Positions 1 through 6,946 are shown, counted from the stretch's first letter. The stretch is DNA of 35,987 bases from a virus (IMGVR_UViG_3300042197_002798:1-35987); one strand, 5' to 3'. A program made the numbers and translations. The notes: generated by a model from the sequence alone, not told the origin.

Positions 1-37
1 TTAAAAATACTCCAAGCCAAAAGTATGAGGTTATCAT
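1..37 (-). CDS. Start of a small hydrophobic protein (partial, runs off the window)
   Basis: Only the first 12 codons are inside the window: MITSYFWLGVFL. Its ATG (37-35) overlaps the TGA of the upstream gene in an ATGA arrangement, the coupling used by many small genes in this block. The hydrophobic start suggests a membrane segment, but the rest lies outside the window and no function can be given. Confidence 0.45.
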   Translation of the reverse strand, partial: MITSYFWLGVFL

Positions 38-207
38 AAGAATACAGTCCCTGGTTGTGACTGTGAGCGGTGCTCTTTTATATATTTGTGTGCTTGACGG
101 GTTGTAGATACCATTTCTAATTGATACCCACCATGAATGATGATCAGGTTCTTTTTACCATAAGGAACCGCAGCATATCCATCATCAGTGATAAAACCTT
201 CTTTCAT
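34..207 (-). CDS. Small conserved-type phage protein, unknown function (57 aa)
   Basis: An intact 57-residue ORF beginning MKEGFITDDGYAAVPYGKKN and ending GTVFL, which fills the space between the cupin-like gene and the window edge. It has a short central hydrophobic stretch (LIIIHGGY) followed by a basic helix-like segment (RQAHKYIKEHR). The start is the only ATG in a sensible place, 6 bases after the upstream stop, and its stop overlaps the next gene by ATGA. I do not recognise a family. Position and size fit the small host-takeover genes of T4-like cyanophages. Confidence 0.6.
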   Translation of the reverse strand: MKEGFITDDGYAAVPYGKKNLIIIHGGYQLEMVSTTRQAHKYIKEHRSQSQPGTVFL

Positions 208-213
208 AATATA

Positions 214-657
214 TTACCAGGAAAAACTTAAAGTAACTCTAGGCTCAAAAACAATTGGATTGTGATATACACCCTTGGGAATAAACAATGAATCACCGGA
301 ATTCATGATTACCTCAGAACCATCATCAAATGTATAAGACATATTACCAATAGATTGTACAATTATAACATCCATCGTATCACAATGTCTACCAAATGTT
401 AAAGATCCTTTGGCAAATGACAAGTAAATATGTAACTCTTCGATATTATATTTCTTTTTAACTTCAGTATATGCAGATTGTATGGTTGGTGGGTAGAAAT
501 TATTGTGTAAAACAAATAGTGGCAGATCTTTATTGTTTGACACTAATTTATGAGTATTGTTTAGATACTCATGATTGATTTTATCAATTACATCTTGCCA
601 AGTAACATTCTTACAAGCATTAAAATCATTCTTTCTATATTGATAACTCTGAGACAT
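214..657 (-). CDS. Cupin/JmjC-like Fe(II) dioxygenase-type protein (147 aa)
   Basis: A 147-residue protein with a double-stranded beta-helix (cupin) pattern. H91-x-D93 (GRHCDTMDV) followed by H132 (PKGVYHNP) gives the usual Fe(II) facial triad spacing, and R140 near the C-terminus could hold a 2-oxoglutarate carboxylate. The stretch around residues 119-130 (NSGDSLFIPKGV) is the classic cupin turn before the distal histidine. Cyanophages often carry small oxygenases of this kind; the substrate is unknown. It could be a JmjC-like protein hydroxylase or a non-catalytic cupin. It lies 4 bases after the upstream gene and 6 bases before the next one, so it is probably co-transcribed. Confidence 0.65.
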   Translation of the reverse strand: MSQSYQYRKNDFNACKNVTWQDVIDKINHEYLNNTHKLVSNNKDLPLFVLHNNFYPPTIQSAYTEVKKKYNIEELHIYLSFAKGSLTFGRHCDTMDVIIVQSIGNMSYTFDDGSEVIMNSGDSLFIPKGVYHNPIVFEPRVTLSFSW

Positions 658-661
658 TGAT

Positions 662-1201
662 TTACACTAAAAACTGTTTTTCATATTCTTTCAGTTCTTG
701 AGGAACGTCAAGGATGTTAGAATCAATGGGAACTGATTTGTTCCATCTTACCACATTTTCAGGTTTCTTGTAAAGTTTAATGCCCAGATGATTATACTTC
801 AGATGTGTGGGAACTTTGACCTCGTAGGTATCACCATCGTTTGATGTCAGGTAACTGAGCTCCAGGTTCTCCTCTGCGGTCACCACAATGGTCTGGCATG
901 ACAGTAAAAAGATCTCCTGAAACTTGTCCAGGCTAGACAGATACACGTCTGGGTTGTCCAAAATCATGCGCGAAATGAATTGTGGAGACAAACAGTGGTC
1001 ATGTACGACCTTTTTCTTTACACTTTTGTTTTTCAGTGCATTTTCGCTGATCAGACCAGTAGGATTGGGGGTGCCTGTGTCGAAGACGCCAATATAATAG
1101 ATTCTGGTAATGGGGCGAGCAAATTCGGGTTTGCCCCAGTTATGTAAATTGGCTTTGAGACTATTGTATGTGGTCTCGCAGTAGGATTTCCAGTCTTTCA
1201 T
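662..1201 (-). CDS. Hypothetical protein (179 aa)
   Basis: A 179-residue soluble protein of unknown function that abuts the upstream gene (1202). Features that can be seen are a basic patch at about residues 57-66 (KNKSVKKKVVHDH), a following HDHCLSPQF motif that could bind metal, and mixed alpha/beta predictions. The HDH cluster made me consider a nuclease, but no complete HNH or PD-(D/E)XK set is apparent. By eye its base composition is richer in G+C than its AT-rich neighbours, which may mean separate acquisition. Confidence 0.6.
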   Translation of the reverse strand: MKDWKSYCETTYNSLKANLHNWGKPEFARPITRIYYIGVFDTGTPNPTGLISENALKNKSVKKKVVHDHCLSPQFISRMILDNPDVYLSSLDKFQEIFLLSCQTIVVTAEENLELSYLTSNDGDTYEVKVPTHLKYNHLGIKLYKKPENVVRWNKSVPIDSNILDVPQELKEYEKQFLV

Positions 1202-1450
1202 TTAACTTCTACCTCTTAAGTTCCAAGGATCAACACCAGGAGGAATAGGATCATCCCACTTACTATCAGGTGTTTCATCACTCCAATAATAACGCAGTTT
1301 ATCACCATCCGCAGAAATATTCAAGTGATAGATTTTATCACTTTCAGTATACACACCAATCCAAAGTGTGCGTTCGTTCATACTTTCCAGATGAAACATT
1401 TGAATGTCTTGAAGCACAATTTCGTCTGGATTTTCTGTAAATCTGCTCAT
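1202..1450 (-). CDS. Small hypothetical protein (82 aa)
   Basis: An acidic 82-residue protein, MSRFTENPDEIV..., rich in alternating polar and aromatic residues as in a beta sheet (TLWIGVYTESDKIYHLNI). It ends in a Pro/Trp segment (KWDDPIPPGVDPWNLRGRS). Its ATG overlaps the stop of the upstream gene in an ATGA arrangement, and its stop directly precedes the next gene's ATG, so translation is probably coupled. I do not recognise a family. Confidence 0.6.
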   Translation of the reverse strand: MSRFTENPDEIVLQDIQMFHLESMNERTLWIGVYTESDKIYHLNISADGDKLRYYWSDETPDSKWDDPIPPGVDPWNLRGRS

Positions 1451-1755
1451 TTCAAACTCCTCAACACCTTACGAAGAAACTGAATAGAACCATAAAACTC
1501 TTGTCCATCTTGACCACCAATCACAATCCAGTCAATTTCTTCAAGGGCAAGTTGAATTTTTTGCTCTCTGGTAAGGTCTTCAAAATCTTTTTCAGCAAAC
1601 TCTTTCCTTTCAATCGCAGCAAGATGTTGGAAAGCATGTTTGTTTTCCTCCATAATGTTCTTTGCGATATCTAGAACTTTGTTCTCCTTTTCACGACGTT
1701 CTGCTTCCTCAAACATTTCGTCAGGATAGGGCTCCATAGTATAACCTTCAGTCAT
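1447..1755 (-). CDS. Small acidic helical hypothetical protein (102 aa)
   Basis: A 102-residue protein that is charged and mostly helical through residues 10-75 (repeated E/K/R with AAIERKEFAEKDFEDL). A shorter non-charged end follows (DWIVIGGQDGQEFYGSIQFL), and the protein closes with a basic helix. It could be a coiled-coil partner or a DNA-mimic-like regulator, but nothing in the sequence decides. It overlaps the upstream 51-residue ORF by 8 bases and the downstream gene by 4. Confidence 0.6.
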   Translation of the reverse strand: MTEGYTMEPYPDEMFEEAERREKENKVLDIAKNIMEENKHAFQHLAAIERKEFAEKDFEDLTREQKIQLALEEIDWIVIGGQDGQEFYGSIQFLRKVLRSLK

Positions 1756-1903
1756 TTGTAAAACTCTCCTGAAACTTTTTCCAACCTACATCTAAGGCTT
1801 TCTCTTTCCATCCCCAGACACCATGTTCCATACCATCAATACCAGAATTTTCAATCTCATCTTGAATAAGACGGCGGAGCATTTCAATTTGTTCGTCAGT
1901 CAT
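1748..1903 (-). CDS. Small hypothetical protein (51 aa)
   Basis: A 51-residue ORF starting MTDEQIEMLRRLIQDEIE and ending KKFQESFTND. It fills an otherwise empty gap exactly. Its ATG overlaps the stop of the upstream gene by ATGA and its own end overlaps the next gene by 8 bases. The N-terminal half is an amphipathic helix and the second half is Gly/Trp-rich (GVWGWKEKALDVGWKKF). Repeated overlap and coding-like composition support a real gene. Function unknown. Confidence 0.6.
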   Translation of the reverse strand: MTDEQIEMLRRLIQDEIENSGIDGMEHGVWGWKEKALDVGWKKFQESFTND

Positions 1904-2100
1904 AATACCTCCCAATCACATTCCCAGTTACAATCGTTGCTTGTATTCACCCAAAAGAAGTATTTCTGGTTCTCTGATGCGAGAAACAGCATACCATCAC
2001 CCTTATCTTGCTCTACAATACAGATGGCGTTGTTGTCCATCATATTCGCAAGACGGTTCTTTGCTTTACTGCTCTTCGGTTTTACGGTCACTCTTCGCAT
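1900..2100 (-). CDS. Conserved small T4-like cyanophage protein (66 aa)
   Basis: A 66-residue protein with a basic start (MRRVTVKPKSSKAKNRLAN) followed by an acidic, aromatic beta-rich part (CIVEQDKGDGMLFLASENQ, then KYFFWVNT). I recognise this pattern as a small protein common in T4-like cyanophage genomes, but no function is known to me. Its start overlaps the upstream gene by 13 bases and its stop forms ATGA with the next ORF, so it belongs to the 2492-to-1 operon. Confidence 0.7.
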   Translation of the reverse strand: MRRVTVKPKSSKAKNRLANMMDNNAICIVEQDKGDGMLFLASENQKYFFWVNTSNDCNWECDWEVL

Positions 2101-2492
2101 TGTTCTTCCTCATCAGTCAGGACGGTTCCCATAGGACCTTTTTTGATACGCTCCCACTCCTTTTCTGCTTCTAGCATATCATCAAACTTGCTTTTCAAGT
2201 CCTCACCCAAAGTCAGTTCAAACTCATCAGCAACCTTACGCATATTCTCTACACTTCGGTCTTCACTAAATGCGAGACCACAAGCACCTTTCATAATGTT
2301 GAGTTCATTGTGACCCATCGCACGAGCAACAGTTGCGAAGAATCTAAACAGTTGATGAACATTAAGGTCTTCAGCAGGAATCTGAAAAGTATAATGCTCT
2401 TCAGGGAGCACAGTATCATCAAAACCACTGCTGTAATGAGTGGAAGTCCATTCAGTATCAAACTGAACCTTAAGGGATGCCTTGTAAGTCAT
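2088..2492 (-). CDS. Conserved hypothetical protein, first gene of its operon (134 aa)
   Basis: A 134-residue protein beginning MTYKASLKVQFDTEW. A longer reading frame extends to 2573, but the ATG at 2492 is preferred: it has an AGGAAA ribosome binding site about 8 bases upstream, and the extension would run through the TATAAT promoter at 2514-2519. The protein has a beta-rich N-terminal half with an HYTFQIPAEDLNVHQLFRFF segment and an acidic helical C-terminal half ending EEEQCEE. Function unknown. It leads a run of eight overlapping or closely packed small genes. Confidence 0.65.
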   Translation of the reverse strand: MTYKASLKVQFDTEWTSTHYSSGFDDTVLPEEHYTFQIPAEDLNVHQLFRFFATVARAMGHNELNIMKGACGLAFSEDRSVENMRKVADEFELTLGEDLKSKFDDMLEAEKEWERIKKGPMGTVLTDEEEQCEE

Positions 2493-2508
2493 TGGTTTGT
2501 TTCCTATG

Positions 2509-2542
2509 TGGCCATTATACGACAGAATGGGACAGAATGGAA
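2509..2542 (-). promoter_or_regulatory. Early-type promoter, TATAATGGCCA class, with a tandem 10-bp repeat
   Basis: The minus strand carries TATAATGGCCACA (-10 box at 2519-2514) about 22 bases before the ATG at 2492. There is no good -35 box at 17 bases (TTCCAT). Instead the region directly upstream of the -10 holds two perfect head-to-tail copies of a 10-base unit, GACAGAATGG as read on the plus strand (2521-2540). It may need an activator or be bound by a regulator; that is inference. Confidence 0.55.
2521..2540. repeat. Perfect tandem 10-bp repeat upstream of a -10 box
   Basis: GACAGAATGG occurs twice without a gap, followed by a degenerate partial third copy (AACAGGG). The 10-base period would put two identical sites on one face of the helix, just upstream of the TATAAT box at 2514-2519. 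Confidence 0.7.
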
Positions 2543-2559
2543 CAGGGTGTGACAGTTGT

Positions 2560-2874
2560 TCAATCGTCCTCAATGTTTAATTTGTCCATGATTTCTTCCA
2601 TAGAATAGGTTTTAACTGTGCCAGCATCAATCTCATCTACCATTTGTCGCAGTTGTTCAAGAAACTCTTTAGGTAGAGTATCATCTTCACCAAGACATTG
2701 CCAAAACCACTGATAACATTCTTCATAAGGATCATCATACCACATCAAGGCATAATCCTTATAGTTACCTCGCATGAGATCAGACCAGATACGGAACGAT
2801 CCACGAATATTCTGCCACCCAGTCATCCAGCAGTGACCGATATAATACTCAAACCAGTTCAGTTTCGTTTTCAT
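2560..2874 (-). CDS. Hypothetical protein rich in Trp and Tyr (104 aa)
   Basis: A 104-residue protein with an unusually aromatic N-terminal two thirds (WFEYYIGHCWMTGWQNIRG, YDDPYEECYQWFWQ) and an acidic helical C-terminus. It overlaps the upstream gene by 26 bases and is the last gene of the helicase operon. I see no membrane segment or catalytic motif. Function unknown. Confidence 0.6.
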   Translation of the reverse strand: MKTKLNWFEYYIGHCWMTGWQNIRGSFRIWSDLMRGNYKDYALMWYDDPYEECYQWFWQCLGEDDTLPKEFLEQLRQMVDEIDAGTVKTYSMEEIMDKLNIEDD

Positions 2875-3163
2875 TTGTAATTAAATCTATCCATTGTTTT
2901 TTCGTGTGTATAGGATCTATGTCGTCAGCATTATTCCATCTCCAAGTGCGAGAAAGAATATCTACATCCAGTCCAAACTTATATGCCCAGAACAGTAGAG
3001 AGAACGTGCTACCACTTCCAGATTTGATCTGAATGTAGGGCCAAGAGGGACAATCATTCCAACTGACTGATACCTGAAGCAGTGACCAGTTCTTGATGGT
3101 TAGAACTTGAACATACCAATCGTGTCCGAAGTCCTCACGATGCTTAAAGTTAATGAGTTTCAT
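2849..3163 (-). CDS. Hypothetical protein (104 aa)
   Basis: A 104-residue protein, MKLINFKHREDFGHDWYV..., with a beta-rich core (LLQVSVSW, PYIQIKSGSGSTFSLLFW). The Gly/Ser turn followed by a hydrophobic segment might pack as a small beta sandwich. Its ATG overlaps the upstream stop (ATGA) and its end overlaps the next gene by 26 bases, so it is translationally coupled in the helicase operon. Function unknown. Confidence 0.6.
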   Translation of the reverse strand: MKLINFKHREDFGHDWYVQVLTIKNWSLLQVSVSWNDCPSWPYIQIKSGSGSTFSLLFWAYKFGLDVDILSRTWRWNNADDIDPIHTKKQWIDLITNENETELV

Positions 3164-3357
3164 TTGAGTAGATTGTGATAGTATAATACTTCAGGGTTAT
3201 CTAGGTCTTTACATCGAGGATAGAAGATTCCATCTCGATAACAACCATCCTCTGGTTTTGGTTGTTGATATACAACTTTTGGTGGATCATAACTGCGTTC
3301 ACAAATGTAAGCACCTCGAAGGCAGAAATATAAAATTGTGATTGCTTCTGCCATCAT
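3160..3357 (-). CDS. Small protein with an N-terminal hydrophobic segment (65 aa)
   Basis: A 65-residue protein whose first 20 residues (MMAEAITILYFCLRGAYICE) resemble a short membrane anchor or signal. A hydrophilic tail with two cysteines follows (DGCYRDGIFYPRCKDLDN). It starts at the ATG overlapping the helicase stop (ATGA), so it is coupled to the helicase. Function unknown. The two tail cysteines could form a disulfide if the tail is exported. Confidence 0.6.
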   Translation of the reverse strand: MMAEAITILYFCLRGAYICERSYDPPKVVYQQPKPEDGCYRDGIFYPRCKDLDNPEVLYYHNLLK

Positions 3358-4535
3358 CGCTTTGTCACCGAGATAGCAGGTTCACCTTTGTGAAAGATAG
3401 TATCAACAACTGCTTGCACTTTGCGGGAGGTGCTGATACCTACGCTATCATACACAGGCACACAGACCAGTCCAAAGGTCTTGGATTTGTCACCCAAACG
3501 AATCACACGGCCGATGGACTGACTGATACCAATATAGTCCATATTTCTCATGAACAGCACTGCCTCAAGACCAGACACATTGATACCCTCAGACAGGATA
3601 GAATGGTGCAGAACCACAAACTTCTTGGAGGAATCTTTACCCCAAGCATTGAGAGTCTCAAAGAATTGTTCGCGGTTGACTTTCTGACCGTCGATCACAG
3701 CACCAGTCTTGGATGTAATAATCATCCAAGAATAACCACGCTGCAGCAGTTGTTGACAGAAATCAGATTCTGACACCAAACCGATGATTTGTTTGGTAGT
3801 GCGAGCGCAGACAAGAATCTTCTTGACATCTTGCTCATCAATCGTTTCAATGAGATTGTCAGCATCACGGGAGAAAACAACCTGCTTACCCTTGACCATC
3901 GGCAGTTGCTTGACAACAACCTTAGGAGGTAGAATATAACCCTGCTCCACCAGTTCAGGTGCAGGAACATTGCAAATTACCTGACCATACACTTCAGGCA
4001 TGTTCATGCCTGGTTTAGAAATGGTAGCGGAATGTTTGGGCGTGGCTGTGAAGAAATAGCAACGCTTTGCATCAGCAGAGAAATACTCAGTTGCAGGGAA
4101 AAAGTTGCGCTTGACGCTGTTATGTGCCTCATCAAAGTAGATCGTATCAACAGGAATATCTGCCTGTTGCAGACGCTGCAGAGAGTTATAGGTGGTAAAG
4201 ATCAGCAGGTGGCGATTATCAGCAAGACAGATACCTACGTTGACAACAATCTCGGAAGGTTTGGTAGTGTTGAAGTGATGAGTCTCTCCAGAGTGAACGT
4301 GCATCACTTCAGCATTATCAATATGCTCAAGAAATTCGCTAGACAGCTGCTCTGCCAGCAAGATGCGCGGCGCACAAACTACAACAATCTTGGCAGTTTC
4401 TGATTGAAACAGACGCTTACAATCAAAAATCATCGTAGGAGTTTTACCAGCGCCCGTGGGCATGGTCAGTTGACCTTTGCTATGATTTTCCATAGCATCG
4501 AGACCACGGATCTGATGAGGGCGAAGCGTAATCAT
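3354..4535 (-). CDS. SF2 DEAH-box helicase (393 aa)
   Basis: A superfamily 2 helicase of the COG1061 type. From the chosen start the motifs are a Q-like RPHQIRG at residues 5-11, Walker A PTGAGKT at 26-32, DEAH at 135-138, TATP (motif III) at 163-166, and QSIGRVIRLG (motif VI) near residue 350. Both RecA-like domains are therefore complete. The ATG at 4535 is used because a longer frame to 4568 would include the TATAAT promoter box at 4557-4562. It is shorter than T4 UvsW and lacks obvious accessory domains. It probably acts in DNA repair, recombination or replication restart. Three small genes follow it by overlap. Confidence 0.85.
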   Translation of the reverse strand: MITLRPHQIRGLDAMENHSKGQLTMPTGAGKTPTMIFDCKRLFQSETAKIVVVCAPRILLAEQLSSEFLEHIDNAEVMHVHSGETHHFNTTKPSEIVVNVGICLADNRHLLIFTTYNSLQRLQQADIPVDTIYFDEAHNSVKRNFFPATEYFSADAKRCYFFTATPKHSATISKPGMNMPEVYGQVICNVPAPELVEQGYILPPKVVVKQLPMVKGKQVVFSRDADNLIETIDEQDVKKILVCARTTKQIIGLVSESDFCQQLLQRGYSWMIITSKTGAVIDGQKVNREQFFETLNAWGKDSSKKFVVLHHSILSEGINVSGLEAVLFMRNMDYIGISQSIGRVIRLGDKSKTFGLVCVPVYDSVGISTSRKVQAVVDTIFHKGEPAISVTKR

Positions 4536-4550
4536 AAATTGCGTTTCAAT

Positions 4551-4585
4551 ATGGCCATTATACATCAAAAAGGGGTCCGTGTGGA
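4551..4585 (-). promoter_or_regulatory. Early-type promoter, TATAATGGCCA class, for the helicase operon
   Basis: The -10 box TATAAT (4562-4557) continues as GGCCATATTG and lies 21 bases before the helicase ATG. At 17 bases upstream is TCCACA, a 4 of 6 match to TTGACA, which lies inside the stem-loop of the preceding terminator. Promoter and terminator therefore share sequence. Confidence 0.6.
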
Positions 4586-4589
4586 CCCC
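4567..4589 (-). terminator. Intrinsic terminator after the ParB-like gene
   Basis: The minus strand reads GGGGTCC-ACAC-GGACCCC followed by TTTTT: a 7-bp GC-rich stem, a 4-base loop and a U tract. It lies 22 bases after the stop of the ParB-like gene and ends 4 bases before the next -10 box. Confidence 0.85.
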
Positions 4590-4611
4590 ATGTGACGGTT
4601 TCAGAACTGGA

Positions 4612-5781
4612 TCAGGGTTGAGTCAGGGACAGACAATCTTGAGTGCCATCGAACTCAATCGAGTTGCCATACATATCAACCAAACCAACTTCAGTCGGGC
4701 GACCCTTATCTTGAGGGTTAGGCTTCACATACTGTGCAAGGAATCCAGCAATCTTGATGGGGAAGTTTTCCTCATCAACAGTGGACACATCAGCATCACA
4801 CAAATCAGCAGCGAACTGAATCATAAAAGATTTCATCTCATTGTACTCGTCAATGAAGTTTTCGCGGAACTTTTCCAGATTAGGAACGCGCTTCTGTGCA
4901 TAACCAAAGATATACACAGGAATACCCAGGCGCTGTGCATGGTACATAGCGCGACCCCACGTAGCTTTGTTGTCGCCAGCACCACAGCAGTAGGCAATGT
5001 AACCCTGAGAAATCAACTCAGAATCAGTGCGACTCTCAACACCTTGCTTAGCAAAGTTATTGTTCTTGATGAAACCATTCAGAGTATTTTCAGAATGTCC
5101 CACCGAGTTGTAGGTACGGAAGTTGGGGTAAACTTGGCAGTTGTTGAAACACTCAGTTTTGATCGATTTGCGAGTCTTAGCAGAACGATCAGAAGCAATC
5201 AGATCCACAAAGTCGCTGATGGAATCTTCAGTGCGCTCAATCACACCACGATCTACTGCATTACACACTTCTTTGATGTAATCAGTGGATTTTTGAGGCA
5301 GTTGAGGATTAGCGTGGTGATTAGACTGGTTGCGAGCAACGATTTCCCAATAAAGGGAATCGAATTTGTAGACATCAAAGATGTACAGATCTTGACCGAT
5401 GCGCGTCAAAGCTTCGAAGCGATTGTAACCAGACTGTGCTTTCAGTGCAGTCGGGTTCATATCTTCGCCATCAAAGCAACAAATAGGAGGAGGACAATCT
5501 GTTTTGTATCCATACACCTCATAGTTGTTGACAAGGTTATTCACATGATCTGCCTCGTTGTTCTTGTCACGAGGTTGTTCTTTTAGATCATAGCGCACAA
5601 ACTGACGAGGAATCAGATAGCGACCAAGAAAAGTAGAACCCTTATATTCACGAGCAGGGCACTTTTCCAGAGACTCTTGCAGCATCTCTTCAGTCAGACC
5701 AAGAGGATTTGCAACAGTCTGTGCAGTTTTATCCCAAATCAAAGAAATTTGGGCAGAAATGTTGTAAGTTTGAGCAGACAT
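4612..5781 (-). CDS. ParB-like nuclease/partition-domain protein (389 aa)
   Basis: A 389-residue soluble protein. At about residues 97-128 it has PPPICCFDG...SGYNRFEALTRI, which resembles the ParB/Srx N-terminal core, where a G-x-x-R motif follows a conserved acidic strand. The rest is mixed alpha/beta with cysteines scattered but no clear zinc site. The assignment is by pattern only; it could be an unrelated DNA-binding or nucleotide-binding protein. It is a single-gene operon with its own sigma70-type promoter upstream and a hairpin terminator downstream, immediately before the helicase. That layout suggests expression at its own level, early in infection. Confidence 0.55.
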   Translation of the reverse strand: MSAQTYNISAQISLIWDKTAQTVANPLGLTEEMLQESLEKCPAREYKGSTFLGRYLIPRQFVRYDLKEQPRDKNNEADHVNNLVNNYEVYGYKTDCPPPICCFDGEDMNPTALKAQSGYNRFEALTRIGQDLYIFDVYKFDSLYWEIVARNQSNHHANPQLPQKSTDYIKEVCNAVDRGVIERTEDSISDFVDLIASDRSAKTRKSIKTECFNNCQVYPNFRTYNSVGHSENTLNGFIKNNNFAKQGVESRTDSELISQGYIAYCCGAGDNKATWGRAMYHAQRLGIPVYIFGYAQKRVPNLEKFRENFIDEYNEMKSFMIQFAADLCDADVSTVDEENFPIKIAGFLAQYVKPNPQDKGRPTEVGLVDMYGNSIEFDGTQDCLSLTQP

Positions 5782-5843
5782 TGTTTAGTAAATCGAAACT
5801 AAGGACATGATTGGGTTGGAACTGAGTTCCTGTTCCTCAACCA

Positions 5844-5879
5844 TGTGGCCAATATAACCGATTTAGAAGAACCCGTCAA
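5844..5879 (-). promoter_or_regulatory. Sigma70-type promoter for the ParB-like gene
   Basis: TTGACG (5879-5874), exactly 17 bases, then TATATT (5856-5851), followed by GGCCACATG. The -35 box lies inside the 3' end of the upstream gene. The start point would be near 5844, giving a leader of about 60 bases. That leader holds a small hairpin, GGAAC-TCA-GTTCC. Confidence 0.75.
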
Positions 5880-6375
5880 GGCCACCGACCAGTTCGGGAA
5901 TTGTCACAGTGTCCGTCACCTTATCTCCAAGCACTCTCACAATGAGATCCAACGATCTCTGATGTGGACGCCCCTTCCATCCATACCACTTGCTTTTCTT
6001 ACCCATAGAGTATGGTGGAAGCTTTCCTACGGAAAGATACTGCTCCGCAGTAAGGTCGTAAATGTTATCTTCATTCTGTAACCACCAGTGAGTCTCACTA
6101 CGGTAATCCACACCACTCATTGGTTGCAACTTATCAGTATCCATCAGATAGAACAATGCCTGCGTAGAGTGATAGCAATGTCCATAATATGGATTGGTTT
6201 GATTCTCTGCACGATACCTTGTTGATAAAAGATCTGGTGACAGATTGCGTTTAATCAATCCCATTACCAGAGCCATATTCATCTCACAGAATCTGTAAGG
6301 TACAAAACTCAATGTACGAGTCTTGATGATTGTGTCTCCATTATATTTGTGTCTCTCTACAGTTCTTATAGCCAT
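5863..6375 (-). CDS. Possible papain/NlpC-like thiol enzyme (170 aa)
   Basis: A 170-residue protein with an ordered Cys-His-Asp set: YYGHCYHSTQALF at about residues 63-75, THWWLQNED at about 95-103, and IYDLTAEQY shortly after. This is the layout of papain-fold thiol hydrolases (NlpC/P60 or transglutaminase-like). The C-terminal part (KKSKWYGWKGRPHQRS) is basic. It is last in an operon behind a SprT-like zincin, and the ParB-gene promoter lies inside its 3' end. A role in protein or peptide processing is inference; I cannot name a family with certainty. Confidence 0.5.
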   Translation of the reverse strand: MAIRTVERHKYNGDTIIKTRTLSFVPYRFCEMNMALVMGLIKRNLSPDLLSTRYRAENQTNPYYGHCYHSTQALFYLMDTDKLQPMSGVDYRSETHWWLQNEDNIYDLTAEQYLSVGKLPPYSMGKKSKWYGWKGRPHQRSLDLIVRVLGDKVTDTVTIPELVGGLDGFF

Positions 6376-6399
6376 CTCATCAACCCGGACAAAGGTATT

Positions 6400-6837
6400 C
6401 TACAGGGATTTATGAGTTTCTGTCAAGTACTCCAGATATTCTTCATAGAGAACTTCTTCCATCTGCACTGCTTGTTGTTCCCATGGTTGATCTTCATAGT
6501 CAACATTAGAGAAATCAATGCCTCTCCAATGTCTCTTACCATAACGATCTCTGAGAGCACCTTGAACATGCTGATACACATGCCAGAGTTCATGTAGCAG
6601 CGTCTTGGTATAATGTTCGGGTGTCATGAAGTTGTGCATTTCAATCTCAAATGCACGAGGACGATAGTCACAATCAGTGGCCCACACCCAACCATACACA
6701 CCCTCACGATACAGACCGCGATGATGAATCGAAATGTCCAGTTTGTGTCTGGGAAGGTGTTTGGATACAAACCACTCTACAATACGCTCACAGCGGCGCT
6801 TAGAGTAATTGTAACCAGTAATTTCAAGAGATAGCAT
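6400..6837 (-). CDS. SprT-like zinc metalloprotease (145 aa)
   Basis: A 145-residue protein with the zincin motif HELWH at residues 82-86 (LLHELWHVYQH). A downstream acidic segment (EQQAVQMEEVLYEE) could supply the third zinc ligand, as in SprT/Spartan-type domains. Its length matches a stand-alone SprT domain without the C-terminal zinc ribbon. Cellular Spartan proteins cleave DNA-protein crosslinks; a similar job on phage DNA is plausible but unproved. Its start overlaps the 35-residue membrane ORF by 14 bases, and both follow the promoter at 6953. Confidence 0.75.
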   Translation of the reverse strand: MLSLEITGYNYSKRRCERIVEWFVSKHLPRHKLDISIHHRGLYREGVYGWVWATDCDYRPRAFEIEMHNFMTPEHYTKTLLHELWHVYQHVQGALRDRYGKRHWRGIDFSNVDYEDQPWEQQAVQMEEVLYEEYLEYLTETHKSL

Positions 6838-6931
6838 AGTTCAGCACCGATTCCGTGAGTTTAACACCCCAGTGCAAGAAATTCACAAATGCACCGATAA
6901 AGACTAGTTTTTCGGTTAATGACAGTCGCAT
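6824..6931 (-). CDS. 35-residue membrane mini-protein
   Basis: A short ORF, MRLSLTEKLVFIGAFVNF..., ending NYAIS. It has one predicted membrane helix (residues about 9-24) and a basic-then-polar flank. It has the best ribosome binding site of the early block, AGGAG 4 bases before the ATG, and is the first gene after the TATAATGGCCA promoter at 6953. It overlaps the SprT-like gene by 14 bases. Function unknown. Early phage membrane mini-proteins often act on the host envelope or host proteases, but nothing here decides. Confidence 0.6.
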   Translation of the reverse strand: MRLSLTEKLVFIGAFVNFLHWGVKLTESVLNYAIS

Positions 6932-6946
6932 GGACTCCTGTTGTCT

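Noticed and set aside
662-1201. HNH or homing endonuclease call based on the HDH cluster
   Set aside because: Only one His-rich patch is present and the rest of an HNH or GIY-YIG motif cannot be found.
2493-2573. Longer start for the 134-aa gene
   Set aside because: The extension covers the -10 box and tandem repeat and has no ribosome binding site; the ATG at 2492 has AGGAAA upstream.
4536-4568. Longer start for the helicase
   Set aside because: The extra codons are the TATAAT promoter box itself and the end of the terminator U tract.
4579-5586. A 335-codon plus-strand open frame
   Set aside because: It is antisense to the ParB-like gene, which has its own promoter, terminator and a sensible protein. 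The plus-strand product has no recognisable motif.
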